Below, piece by piece: positions 1 to 8,300 of a stretch of 46,561 bases of DNA. Below the pieces are notes generated by a model. It had not been told where the DNA came from, did no database searches, and saw only the letters and a list, made by a program, of their open reading frames with translations. Source of the stretch: Candidatus Omnitrophota bacterium (GTDB taxonomy: Bacteria > Omnitrophota > Gorgyraeia > Zapsychrales > Zapsychraceae); contig JAFGFL010000073.1 of NCBI GenBank assembly GCA_016931055.1, forward strand, positions 1 to 46,561, written 5' to 3'. The first letter of the stretch is position 1, and every line of letters starts with the position of its first letter. Made by a program: the position numbers and the translations under genes.

Positions 1-97
1 AAAATGGATCGAGCTTCAGTTTAAAATCATTCAATCAGTACAGTGTAATGGCTTTTAATTATCAACCAAATTTCCGTGTCATAACCATTTAAATAAC

Positions 98-125
98 TTT
101 ACAAAATATCGTTAACGTTTATAAT
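98..125 (+). promoter_or_regulatory. Predicted sigma70-type promoter
   Basis: TTTACA (98-103) and TATAAT (120-125) are separated by 16 bases. This is a near-consensus sigma70 promoter facing the zinc-ribbon gene. It would leave a leader of about 95 bases before the first possible start at 226. No other gene is visible in 1-225. Confidence 0.45.
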
Positions 126-225
126 TGGAAATGTCCAGCGAAGGAAACTTTGTAGTAAGCCGATCTTTAATCATTCTTTACGGTATTGCCACAGGGGCGG
201 ATCATTCTGATCCGGCAGATTCAGA

Positions 226-762
226 ATGAATAATTTTTATAATTTAGTCGATGCTCAAAAGAAAACGGTGCGGCGTGTTGCCCAACGCAAGGGGCAAACA
301 ATGTTGTGCCCGAAATGCCGCAAGCCTTTGGTTGTGACTTTTGAGCGGGATATCGTGGTGGATCTTTGCGAACAATGCCATGGCATTTGGGTTGGCCGTG
401 TTGATGAAAAAAGGCTGTTAAATGTCAAGGTTGAGTCGTTCTCCATGGATGAATTGAGTCAGTTCAGAAAGGCGTATCAGCCTTGGGGGCGGATGGAAAC
501 GTCCGGATATGTTCCCTGTCCTGTATGCCGGGAATTGATGTACAGGAAGAATTGGGGGTCGTATTCCGGCGTCATGGTCGATAAATGCAGCGAGCATGGT
601 ACTTGGTATGATGAGGGAAAATTTGAGAAGGTCAGGGAATATGTTTCTTTGGGCGGCATTGAGTATGAAAAATTGAGAGTGATGGAAAAAGGTTTGGAGG
701 AGCTGGATTCCAGATTATATAAAGAAGTAAAAAGTTTGGATGGCCGACTAAGAAATCGGTAA
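226..762 (+). CDS. Double zinc-ribbon (zf-TFIIB-like) protein
   Basis: A soluble protein of 178 residues carrying two cysteine zinc-ribbon units of the zf-TFIIB type. The first has CPKC (residues 28-31) followed by CEQC. The second has CPVC, then a Cys-x4-His pair (KCSEHGTWYDEG). The GIW and GTWYDEG turns after the second ligand pair are typical of the family. Its function is unknown; a nucleic-acid or protein-binding role is only inference. The start is uncertain. The ATG at 226 lies inside an inverted repeat (ATTCTGA 204-210 with TCAGAAT 221-227) and has no clear ribosome site. The ATG at 301, preceded by AAGGGG and encoding MLCPKC, matches the usual family start and would give 154 residues. 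A hairpin follows the gene at 783-810. Confidence 0.8.
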   Translation: MNNFYNLVDAQKKTVRRVAQRKGQTMLCPKCRKPLVVTFERDIVVDLCEQCHGIWVGRVDEKRLLNVKVESFSMDELSQFRKAYQPWGRMETSGYVPCPVCRELMYRKNWGSYSGVMVDKCSEHGTWYDEGKFEKVREYVSLGGIEYEKLRVMEKGLEELDSRLYKEVKSLDGRLRNR

Positions 763-782
763 ATCAAGAGAAGTGAGAAATG

Positions 783-814
783 GGGGACAGGTGCTTTAGC
801 GCCTGTCCCCTTTT
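783..814 (+). terminator. GGGGACAGG hairpin with T run (possible terminator, REP-like)
   Basis: Arms 783-794 and 799-810 pair over 12 bp with one G-T wobble around a TTTA loop, followed by TTTT (811-814). It can act as a Rho-independent terminator for the zinc-ribbon gene. Its core, GGGACAG with CTGTCCC, is shared with the hairpins at 10751-10791 and 30914-30937, so it may be one copy of a dispersed repeat family. Confidence 0.6.
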
Positions 815-815
815 A

Positions 816-1127
816 AGCATTCGGTTTTTCATCCCAACCGCTTCGAACATCACAAACAAGTTGAACATGGCCAAATTCCCGTTCGGGCCGCCGGTAAAAA
901 AGGAATTCTATTTAAGAGAAGGATTTGATGACCAGATCGATCTTTTCAAGCCCGTCCGTGAAGTCCTTGGGATCTGCGACGAGCTCAATATTCAATGCGT
1001 CAATCCGCTTGAGGAACTTAAGACCATGGGCTTAAACGCGATTATTGCCGGCGATGATCACCCTTCGGTGAAAGGCCATAGGATTATCTCAGAGGTGTTA
1101 TTGAAGAATATTTATCTGGAATCTTAA
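816..1127 (+). pseudogene. C-terminal remnant of an SGNH/GDSL hydrolase
   Basis: The frame carries the end of an SGNH-type esterase. It has a helix-rich stretch (FKPVREVLGICDELNIQCV) and then GDDHPSVKGHRIISEVL, which matches the block V Asp-x-x-His plus the following GH of the family. The catalytic Ser block (GDS), the Gly block and the Asn block are absent, and upstream sequence belongs to the hairpin and the zinc-ribbon gene. The open frame runs back into the hairpin at 783-810, which suggests chance extension rather than a true start. An internal ATG exists at 867, but a 86-residue product would lack the nucleophile. I read it as decayed. A small functional protein cannot be excluded. Confidence 0.55.
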
Positions 1128-1150
1128 CCAGAATTTGAAAGGAAGGGCAT

Positions 1151-1753
1151 ATGGAATCTTTCAATCCTGACTTGATCCTGCTGATCGTATTCGTTTGCGC
1201 GATACCTATCCTTATCGTGTTTCTGAAAAAAAGCAGCGCGATGTTTTCCGAGTTGGCGCTCCATTATAACGGGACGGTCTTTAAGCCTTATCTGGGGATC
1301 GCTTTTGGCGTGGAATTGCCCTTTGGCGAACATCCGGTGATATTCGATCCCTATGGTCAGGTCGTGACCCGAAGAAAAGACAATAGAAGAATGCGGTCTT
1401 CGCTTGTTTGGCAAATGCCCAAGCCTTTTGGCCCGCAGGCGATTTCTATCGAACGCAGCGGGTTCGGTATAAAGATCAGCGCGTTGGCCCTTGCCAAGAA
1501 AATCCGGACGAATGATACGATCTTTGACCAGGAATTCGATGTCATCTGCCGTGATGAGGCGGAGGCTCTGCAGTTCTTGACGACCCAACTGCGCGAACTA
1601 CTGATGGCCAAACGGGAGATCCTTTATGCGCTTGAGATTGAGGACGGTCATTTGATTGTCCGCCACAGGATTGTGCTGCGTGACAGCGAGCAATCCCGCC
1701 ATTTCATTGATGAAGGCATAGATCTCTTGAGCAGGATGAAAGGCGGGTTTTAG
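1151..1753 (+). CDS. Unknown protein with one N-terminal membrane segment
   Basis: Not recognised. The protein has 200 residues, with a hydrophobic helix at about residues 8-25 (LILLIVFVCAIPILIVFL) followed by a basic KK. This suggests an anchor with the remainder (about 170 residues, mixed alpha/beta) in the cytoplasm. A purine-rich site (GGAAGGGC, about 1139-1147) sits close upstream of the ATG and supports the start. The C-terminal part is rich in Arg, Glu and Ile with no cysteines apart from one mid-protein, and no enzymatic motif is visible. It lies 23 bases after the SGNH remnant and has no obvious partner; the following 227 bases hold a promoter for the next gene. Confidence 0.6.
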   Translation: MESFNPDLILLIVFVCAIPILIVFLKKSSAMFSELALHYNGTVFKPYLGIAFGVELPFGEHPVIFDPYGQVVTRRKDNRRMRSSLVWQMPKPFGPQAISIERSGFGIKISALALAKKIRTNDTIFDQEFDVICRDEAEALQFLTTQLRELLMAKREILYALEIEDGHLIVRHRIVLRDSEQSRHFIDEGIDLLSRMKGGF

Positions 1754-1829
1754 AAAAGCCCAAAATGGTATTGCCGTTTTGACCTGTCTGTAAGGCTATC
1801 AGAAATTTCTTAAACAATGATTAAATTAA

Positions 1830-1860
1830 TTGACATTTATTTTACTTTCAGAGTTATAAT
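1830..1860 (+). promoter_or_regulatory. Predicted sigma70-type promoter
   Basis: A perfect TTGACA (1830-1835) and perfect TATAAT (1855-1860) are 19 bases apart, slightly longer than ideal. They face the DUF502 gene at 1981, leaving a leader of about 115 bases. Confidence 0.5.
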
Positions 1861-1980
1861 AGGCGTCATTATTCATGTTTACCGGGAAACGGCGCATGAT
1901 GGAACGGCGGGAAGGAGTCGATTTTCTGTTGCCTTATGCAGGTTATTTAATCTTTCTTGTAAAAAGGGGTTAATCATTTT

Positions 1981-2580
1981 ATGAAACACTTCCGCGCTCA
2001 TTTTAAGCGGTATATGTTCAGGGGCCTTTTGGCTTTGATCCCCATAGGGCTGACGATCTTCACCGTAAGAGTCATTTACGTTTTTATCGATAAGCGGCTG
2101 ATGGGACTGATCGACCAGTATATTGGTTACCGGATCCCCGGCCTTGGGCTGCTGTTGTTTGTTGTTTTTTTATATTTTACGGGGATGATTGCCAGCAATG
2201 TTTTTGGACGAAAGCTGTTTGCTTTGATCGATAATATTACGAGCCGGATCCCGCTTATCAAGACAGCCTATCAGGTCGGGAAGCAGCTTTCAAATACCTT
2301 ATCTCTCCCGGAGAGACAAATATTCAAAAGAGTCGTGTTGGTCGAATATTTCAGACCGGACGCATGGGTCATCGGGTTTGTCGCCGGAGAATTAAGGGAC
2401 GAAAAAACAGGAAAGAGCCTTCTGAAAGTATTTATCCCTACTGTACCGAATCCCACTTCAGGCTTTTTGGTTATTTTAAAAGAATCTCAAGCTAAAGATA
2501 CCCCATGGAGCGTGGAAACGGCGATGAAAATGGTCATTTCCGGCGGCATCATCGGGCCGGATACGATTAGTAATATGTGA
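1981..2580 (+). CDS. DUF502 family membrane protein
   Basis: This 199-residue protein fits the DUF502 family (PF04367). Two membrane helices lie at about residues 14-34 (GLLALIPIGLTIFTVRVIYVF) and 48-70 (GLGLLLFVVFLYFTGMI). They are followed by the family's conserved SRIPLIKTAYQVGKQLSNTL stretch and a soluble domain with the VFIPTVPNPTSGFLVIL segment. The family has no firmly established biochemical role; plant members (LCV-like) are reported to act at membranes. AAAAAGGGG (1961-1969) precedes the ATG at a longer than usual distance. The gene appears to stand alone, with its own promoter at 1830-1860 and minus-strand genes downstream. Confidence 0.88.
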   Translation: MKHFRAHFKRYMFRGLLALIPIGLTIFTVRVIYVFIDKRLMGLIDQYIGYRIPGLGLLLFVVFLYFTGMIASNVFGRKLFALIDNITSRIPLIKTAYQVGKQLSNTLSLPERQIFKRVVLVEYFRPDAWVIGFVAGELRDEKTGKSLLKVFIPTVPNPTSGFLVILKESQAKDTPWSVETAMKMVISGGIIGPDTISNM

Positions 2581-2727
2581 TAAGGCTTACGAATACGCCA
2601 GGCCTTGATGGATGAAGAAAGGATCTGAAATCGATTCTTCTCTTGCCGTAAGGACGAACCCTTTTGACAGTAACGCGTGTGTCGAGGTGAAGTGAAAAGT
2701 CAGATCAATCTGATGGATGCGATAAGA

Positions 2728-3015
2728 TCAGGTTTCTGCCGGTTTGTTTTTCAGGCTAAACACCCACCAGCCGGCGTCTTTGCCCTTGCCTTTTGTCGGC
2801 TTTTGGAAATAAACTTTCATTGTTTTTCCTGACGCCGTCTCAATTTCATACCAGTGTTTGCGCAGGTACATCTCGCCGCTGCCGTGGCGGCACGGCCCCG
2901 CTGTCCGCCAATGACGGAGGACTTTCTTGACGGCGACCGTTTCCTTGCGCCAGGTAAATTCTTTAGGCAGGCCCGGCTCTCCGGCAGACATTCTTGAGGT
3001 GTCCAAAGAGGACAT
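2728..3015 (-). CDS. Small conserved cytoplasmic protein, function unknown
   Basis: A 95-residue basic protein without membrane segments. It contains FTWRKETVAVKKVLRHWR, then GPCRHGSGEMYLRKHWYEI and KVYFQK, and ends in WWVFSL. I recall small proteins of this pattern from several deltaproteobacterial genomes, where they are labelled only cytoplasmic protein; that recollection is the only family evidence. The tryptophan-rich beta-like layout suggests a small barrel. The start is uncertain: no good ribosome site is visible before 3015, and an in-frame ATG at 2991 is an alternative. It lies on the same strand as the permease, 96 bases downstream, and could be cotranscribed with it. Confidence 0.65.
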   Translation of the reverse strand: MSSLDTSRMSAGEPGLPKEFTWRKETVAVKKVLRHWRTAGPCRHGSGEMYLRKHWYEIETASGKTMKVYFQKPTKGKGKDAGWWVFSLKNKPAET

Positions 3016-3077
3016 AATGGGCGTGATCGGCTCGCTGATAAATTATTCGGTCATGGATGAGGTGAAAAGGCATCCCA

Positions 3078-3098
3078 CTTCAACACCGGGGGTTGAAG
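3078..3098 (-). other. Short inverted repeat between permease and small gene
   Basis: CTTCAAC and GTTGAAG form a 7 bp stem around a 7 base loop. Read on the minus strand it follows the permease stop by 14 bases but is not followed by a clean T run. It may be a weak terminator or processing site. Confidence 0.25.
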
Positions 3099-3111
3099 GG
3101 AGTTTTTATGG

Positions 3112-4470
3112 TCATTTTGTGAACACGAACCAATAACGGATTAAAAACAAAACAGAAAATATCGCGATGATGGGATGTATTTCCTTTGATCTACCGGTCA
3201 CGCCTTTGAGGATGGTATAGGAAATAAAGCCGAAAGCGATCCCCTCGGTTATGCTGAAGCCGCAAAACGGCATTACCGTGATCGTTAGAAATGCCGGGAT
3301 GGCCTCTGAATAATCTTCCCAGTCTATCTTTTTCACGCAGCCCATCATCATGCATCCCACCAGGATCAAGGCGGGTGCGATCACGGGATAAAGATAGGTC
3401 CCGTTGCCCATGTCGTATCCCGATCCGATGGTCGCGATCAGGGGCTTGAAGAATAAAGCGCACAACAGGAGAATTCCCGTTACGATGTTGGCAAGTCCGG
3501 TGCGTCCCCCTTGCGAGATGCCGGCGGCGCTTTCGACATAACTGGTGACCGTTGAGGTTCCCAGCAGGGAGCCTACGACGGTTGCGGATGCGTCGGAAAA
3601 GAGAGCCTCCTTTGCCCTGGGAAGCTGGTTATCCTTCATGAATCCGGCCTTTTCGCCAACGCCGATCAACGTGCCGACCGTATCAAATAGGTCGAGGAAG
3701 AAAAACACAAAAACGAGTTCCAAAAAACCGATGCTTAACGCCCCGGAGAAACTTAATTTCAGAAAGGTCGGTTTGAGGGACGGAATGGGACTGGTGAATC
3801 CGCTGAATGCCGCGATCCCCGTAACAATGCCGACAATGGCGGTTATGACCATCCCGATTAAAACGGCGCCAATGACATGACGGGCCATGAGACAGGAAAT
3901 GACCAGGAGCCCGAACAAAGAAAGGAGCACGGGAGGGCTATTGAGGTTCCCCATGGCGACATAAGTGGCCGGATTGGGAGCCGTTATTCCGGACCATTCG
4001 AATCCGACAAGGGCGATAAGCAACCCAATGCCAACGGCGATGGCGTTGCGCAGGGAAGCGGGGACCGCGGTTATGATTCTTTCACGCAATCCGAAGAACG
4101 AAAAGAAGATGAAGATCATTCCTGAGATGAAAATGGCCCCCAGGGCGACTTGCCATGGCTCAACGGGAGATTTGTCGCCGAGTATCGAAGCGACTATGGG
4201 GCAGGCGACGAAGGCAAAATAAACGTTATGGCCCATGCCCGGGGCCAGGGCAATCGGGTAGTTGGCCAAGATGGCCATAGTAAAACAGGCAATAGCGCTC
4301 GCGACACACGTGGCGACCATGACAGCGTCAAAATCCATTCCGCAATTGGAAAGGATGGCCGGCTGGACAAAGACGATATAGGCCATGGTCATAAAAGTGG
4401 TGATGCCGCCAATCATTTCTTTTTCGATCGAGGTATGATTCTCCTTAAGCTTGAATAGTTTTTCCAGCAT
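3112..4470 (-). CDS. AzgA-type purine (adenine/guanine/hypoxanthine) permease
   Basis: A nucleobase transporter of the NCS2/AzgA group, expected to bring purine bases across the inner membrane with protons. The 452 residues hold about 12-14 hydrophobic helices. Family hallmarks are clear: GGITTFMTMAYIVFVQP at the start, NYPIALAPGMGHNVYFAF in the third helix, LDLFDTVGTLIGVGEKAGF, and GTSTVTSYVESAAGISQGGRTGL. Two substitutions stand out against the usual AzgA sequence as I recall it: NP becomes QP in helix 1, and GMGLNAYF becomes GMGHNVYF in helix 3, near the substrate path. AGGAGA sits just upstream of the ATG and supports the start. No purine riboswitch was recognised in the 339 bases upstream. 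Confidence 0.92.
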   Translation of the reverse strand: MLEKLFKLKENHTSIEKEMIGGITTFMTMAYIVFVQPAILSNCGMDFDAVMVATCVASAIACFTMAILANYPIALAPGMGHNVYFAFVACPIVASILGDKSPVEPWQVALGAIFISGMIFIFFSFFGLRERIITAVPASLRNAIAVGIGLLIALVGFEWSGITAPNPATYVAMGNLNSPPVLLSLFGLLVISCLMARHVIGAVLIGMVITAIVGIVTGIAAFSGFTSPIPSLKPTFLKLSFSGALSIGFLELVFVFFFLDLFDTVGTLIGVGEKAGFMKDNQLPRAKEALFSDASATVVGSLLGTSTVTSYVESAAGISQGGRTGLANIVTGILLLCALFFKPLIATIGSGYDMGNGTYLYPVIAPALILVGCMMMGCVKKIDWEDYSEAIPAFLTITVMPFCGFSITEGIAFGFISYTILKGVTGRSKEIHPIIAIFSVLFLIRYWFVFTK

Positions 4471-4809
4471 AAAATCTCTCCTGTCATTTTATGAATAACT
4501 TTTGTAGGTGAACTGGTCATGCTCGCTATAAACTGTTATTTTTATAAGGCTTTATGGTGCAAACGTATGCTATAACAGCTTCTGCTTTAAATCAATACAT
4601 TTACAACCTAAACTGACCTTAAAGATTGAACTTACAAGATTGGCTCATATTTTGTATTTATGCATTAATTTACGAAGTGTAAAAAAATTAAATTCCACGT
4701 TACTGAAATCTCGTTTAATGGTATATTAAAACAGAATTTCAAGGAGGGACGAGACGGGTCTTTTTGACCATAAAGCTATTTTTATAAAATCTTAAAAAGG
4801 AGGCAATCA
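4471..4809. other. Divergent intergenic region, AT-rich
   Basis: These 339 bases separate the minus-strand permease from the plus-strand small membrane gene and should hold both promoters. On the plus strand TATATT (4722-4727) is a possible -10 without a good -35. At 4741-4749 an AAGGAGGGA ribosome-site-like stretch is not followed by a start codon, and GGTC-TTTTT-GACC can form a 4 bp hairpin near 4756-4769. No coding sequence or known riboswitch was seen. Confidence 0.5.
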
Positions 4810-5091
4810 ATGGGTATCTTGTACAGCATAACGGCTTCATCATGGAACATGATCTTCTGTATTTTAATATCATTCGGCTTTGTTATCGGTATTATTTTAA
4901 TGGTCGCTCCGGGAGCCTATGAAGCTTTTAATCAAGCCCTACAGAAAGAATACGGCATTAAAAAGAGGTTTATCCCGAAAATTGAGGACGGCAAAATAGA
5001 AGCGGTTGAGAATCTCTGCAAGAAAAACACAGTTATTACGGGCATGATCATCAGCATATTGTCTTTTATGCTTCTCTTGATTTTCAAATAA
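4810..5091 (+). CDS. Small two-helix membrane protein
   Basis: Not recognised. The 93 residues have two hydrophobic helices, at about 11-33 (WNMIFCILISFGFVIGIILM) and 74-92 (TVITGMIISILSFMLLLIF). Between them is a charged loop of about 40 residues containing two KKR/KK clusters. The hairpin topology would put the basic loop in the cytoplasm. AAAAAGGAGG lies 8 bases before the ATG, a strong ribosome site, so the gene is almost certainly translated. No partner is evident; it precedes the giant gene but is separated from it by that gene's own promoter. Confidence 0.7.
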   Translation: MGILYSITASSWNMIFCILISFGFVIGIILMVAPGAYEAFNQALQKEYGIKKRFIPKIEDGKIEAVENLCKKNTVITGMIISILSFMLLLIFK

Positions 5092-5202
5092 AAGATGGAT
5101 TCGCCGCAGGCTTTATGTCTTTCCCATAGGAAGTATCTTCCCGCCCAATCCCAAAAAGGCATGTCCGGCAGGGCCTAGGTCATGAGTTTGTATTTTCATG
5201 AG

Positions 5203-5215
5203 ATTCGGTCCGAAT
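5203..5215. promoter_or_regulatory. Palindrome upstream of the giant-gene promoter
   Basis: ATTCGG-T-CCGAAT is a perfect inverted repeat centred about 20 bases upstream of the -35 element at 5228. The position fits an activator site. No regulator can be assigned. Confidence 0.3.
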
Positions 5216-5227
5216 ACCGACAAAAAT

Positions 5228-5255
5228 TTGACATTTCCGGAAAATGTGGTATTTT
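5228..5255 (+). promoter_or_regulatory. Predicted promoter of the giant gene with operator-like spacer
   Basis: A perfect TTGACA (5228-5233) lies 16 bases from TATTTT (5250-5255). The spacer carries an imperfect palindrome, ACATTTCC next to GGAAAATGT (5231-5247). The right half, extended to CGGAAAATGTG (5238-5248), recurs exactly twice in front of the porin gene (13669-13679 and 13717-13727). The leader to the start at 5372 would be about 110 bases. Confidence 0.5.
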
Positions 5256-5371
5256 ATAAAAGTAATATTTGAAAATCGAACCAAACATTCCTTGAGTATT
5301 TCTCACGCCACGGAGGGAATCAGGGTTTAAACGGATTTTGTATGAATCCCTTAAACCAGGAGAATGATTCC

Positions 5372-8300
5372 ATGCGCGGCTTTTTTATTTCTCAAAAAAA
5401 GAATTTTGTCATACGTAGCGTCACCAACCTGATTGTTTATTTACTGACCGCCTCATTTGTCTTCGGCCCTGCTCCGGTTTACGCCCAAGGATTAATAAAC
5501 CTTCCTCAACCCGGCACGATGGTCACTTTAAGCGCCGGGTTCGCTCCCGCTGTCATTAAGGGGATCACGATTTTTCCCGATCAACCTCTGCGGTTTGATT
5601 TCATCGTTGACCCGGGCGACTCCGGGCTTAAAGGAAATAACCTTAAATATGAATCGCAGAAGCTCATCAAATACTTCCTAGCCTCGATCACGGTTCCCGA
5701 AGAAGACATGTGGGTCAATTTGTCTCCCTATGAAAAAGACCGGATCATTCCCGATGGTTTTGGAAAAACGGAAATGGGCCGCGACCTTTTAGCCCAGGAT
5801 TATCTTTTAAAGCAGATCACTGCCTCCTTGATGTATCCCGAAGAAGAGATCGGCAAGGCGTTTTGGGAGAAAGTTTATAAGAAAGCCAACACGATGTATG
5901 GCACGACCGAAGTACCGGTCAACACCTTCAACAAGGTCTGGATCGTTCCTGAAAAGGCGACCGTTTATGAGAACGGTGATACCGTATTTGTTGCCGAGAG
6001 CTATTTGAAGGTCATGCTCGCCGAAGATTATGAAAATCTTTGGCGAAGCCTCGCCACGCCAGAGCGTGGCGGGCTGGAAGAAGATTACATTGCCCTGGAA
6101 CACAATTCGCTGAATATCGATCCCAAAGACGCTAGACGTATGAGCGAGGTCTCCAAATTCATTATTAAGGAGATCATCATTCCTGAGCTGGAAAAGGAAG
6201 TCAACTATGGTGAGAATTTCGCCAACCTTCGGCAGATTTATAACTCTGTTATTCTGGCGGCCTGGTACAAGAAGAACCTTAAAGAGAGTTTGCTGGGCTC
6301 GGTTTACATGGATAAGAACAAGGTCGATGGGGTCGATATCAAAGATCCAAAAGTCAATGAAGAAATTTATCAGCAGTACCTCGAAGCCTTCAAGGTCGGC
6401 GCGTACAATTTTATTAAGGAAGAGTACGATCAGGTGAGCCAGCAGGTCATTCCCCGTAAGTATTTCTCGGGAGGGGCTATTGTGGACCCCTCCAAAGTCT
6501 ATGCCGAACGGCAAGGGAATCCAATTGTCAGTGCTGCAGCAGAGATCATGCGGACCAATCTGGACCCGATCTCCAATTCTTCGCCGGTTACCGTTGCGCA
6601 GGCCTCAAAAGCTATGATAGGCACTTTAAAGGATTTTTACAAAAAAGAAGGGAAAAAGCGTGACGATTATAATGTGAAGCCCATTGTTGCCCCCAATAAA
6701 ATGGGTGTTCTCAAGAATGGAGATATTTTTATCTGGATTAATCACAGAGGGGATAGATCTTTAGAGGTGCTGGAAGCATTTACAAATCCCAATTTTAATC
6801 AAAGCGGCACCAGATTTGATACGAAGCCGGATCTCAAGGTCGATTATGTGCCTTTTGCCACTTATGATCCAAAGGCGTACCAGCAAAGAGGGATCGTTCC
6901 TGCTTTTGCTTCAGATGCCCCCGAAGTAAAGACGGTGTCAGATATTTTGGTTGAGAATGATGTTGAGCAAGGTAGATTCGGAGAAACGGACAAAGGTTCT
7001 CACGTTACAAGTTTCTATGATGGACGCAAAGAGATCAGCATGGAGACATATGCATCGAAAGGAATATACGTTGATATCGTGAATTCGGAAGGGGTTAAGG
7101 ATAAGGACAAAAATCCCGGGATGCAATATAAGACGGTCGCTCAACACGCAGTTCAATATATGGAAAGAAAAAGAAATTCTCTCAAAAAACAGTCCGTCTT
7201 TATTAATTTGGCTGTTGATATTCAAGGGCACGTGCTGGATGGGAATAAGGATCGTGCGGTCGCTACTGTATTAGCGGCGGATGAGGCGCTTGGAATGATC
7301 CGTGAGAAGGTCAAGGAATTAGGCGGGGTTCTCATCGTTACATCGGATCACGGTAACGTGGAAGAAATGGCGCGGCTGGATGAAAACGGTATGCCCATTA
7401 CTGATGAATATGGCGTAATCCCGTCATTGGCGCATTCAAAGCTCAATCCGGTCCCATTTATTGTGGAAGGGGTGGATGATGTCGTATTAAAGGAGCGTCT
7501 TGGTATTGCCAGTGTTGAAGCGACAAAGTTGGATCTATTAGGAATTCCAATCCCAGCCGGCAAAGCGGAAAGTGTCTTAAAGAGTTATAAGAAAAGAGAG
7601 ATAAAGGGGCCCGTGGTGACGGTCGTTTTAGACGGCTGGGGGATCAATCGGTTCTCGAATCCAGAAGCCTTGCAATGGGATGCGATTCATCTTGCCCAGC
7701 CGGCTGTTTTTAATGATCTAAGGAAAGAGAATCCTATGACAACGTTAAAGCCGTATGGGGACGCTGTCGGCTTACCGGAAACCTCAAAACATGTTCAGAT
7801 GGGGGATTCGGATAATGGGCATGCGACCATGGGATATATGGAAATTGTCCCTACCTTATTCTCAAAGATCATGGGACAGATCGAGACCGGTGAATTCCTT
7901 GAAAACAAGATTTTAAGAGAAAAGATACAAAAGGCCATAGATCAGGGGAAAGATATCGCCATCGCGGGTCTTATTTCAGACGGCGGCGTTCATTCTCACT
8001 ATGAATATGTCATGGCACTTTTAGAATTATGTGCCGAGATGGGCGTACAGAACACAAATACCAAAATCAAGCTTTATGCCGCTTTAGACGGCCGGGACGT
8101 GCAGACCCGTGTTCCGACGGAGAACGGCGCTTATTATTTGAACAATTTAGAGCAAAAAGCTAAGGCGTTAGGGTTAGAGAATAATTTTCTTATTGCCATG
8201 ATCAACGGCCGCGGGGACATCATGGACCGGGACGCCATCCGCCGGGACAAATTGGGAAAATATAAAGAAGCGACTGAATTATGGAGCGCGCGCTTTAAAG

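Noticed and set aside
1124-1588. Minus-strand open frame of 154 codons
   Set aside because: It overlaps the 1151-1753 gene, which has a good ribosome site and a membrane helix; the minus product has no features.
3545-4458. Several plus-strand frames of 82-111 codons
   Set aside because: They are antisense to the purine permease and are low in hydrophobic or motif content.
4471-4600. Purine riboswitch before the permease
   Set aside because: The minus-strand leader was read for the conserved core of the purine aptamer and no match was found.
5807-6514. Minus-strand open frame of 235 codons inside the giant gene
   Set aside because: It lies fully opposite a well-supported domain, has no ribosome site and no recognisable domain; it is a codon-bias shadow.
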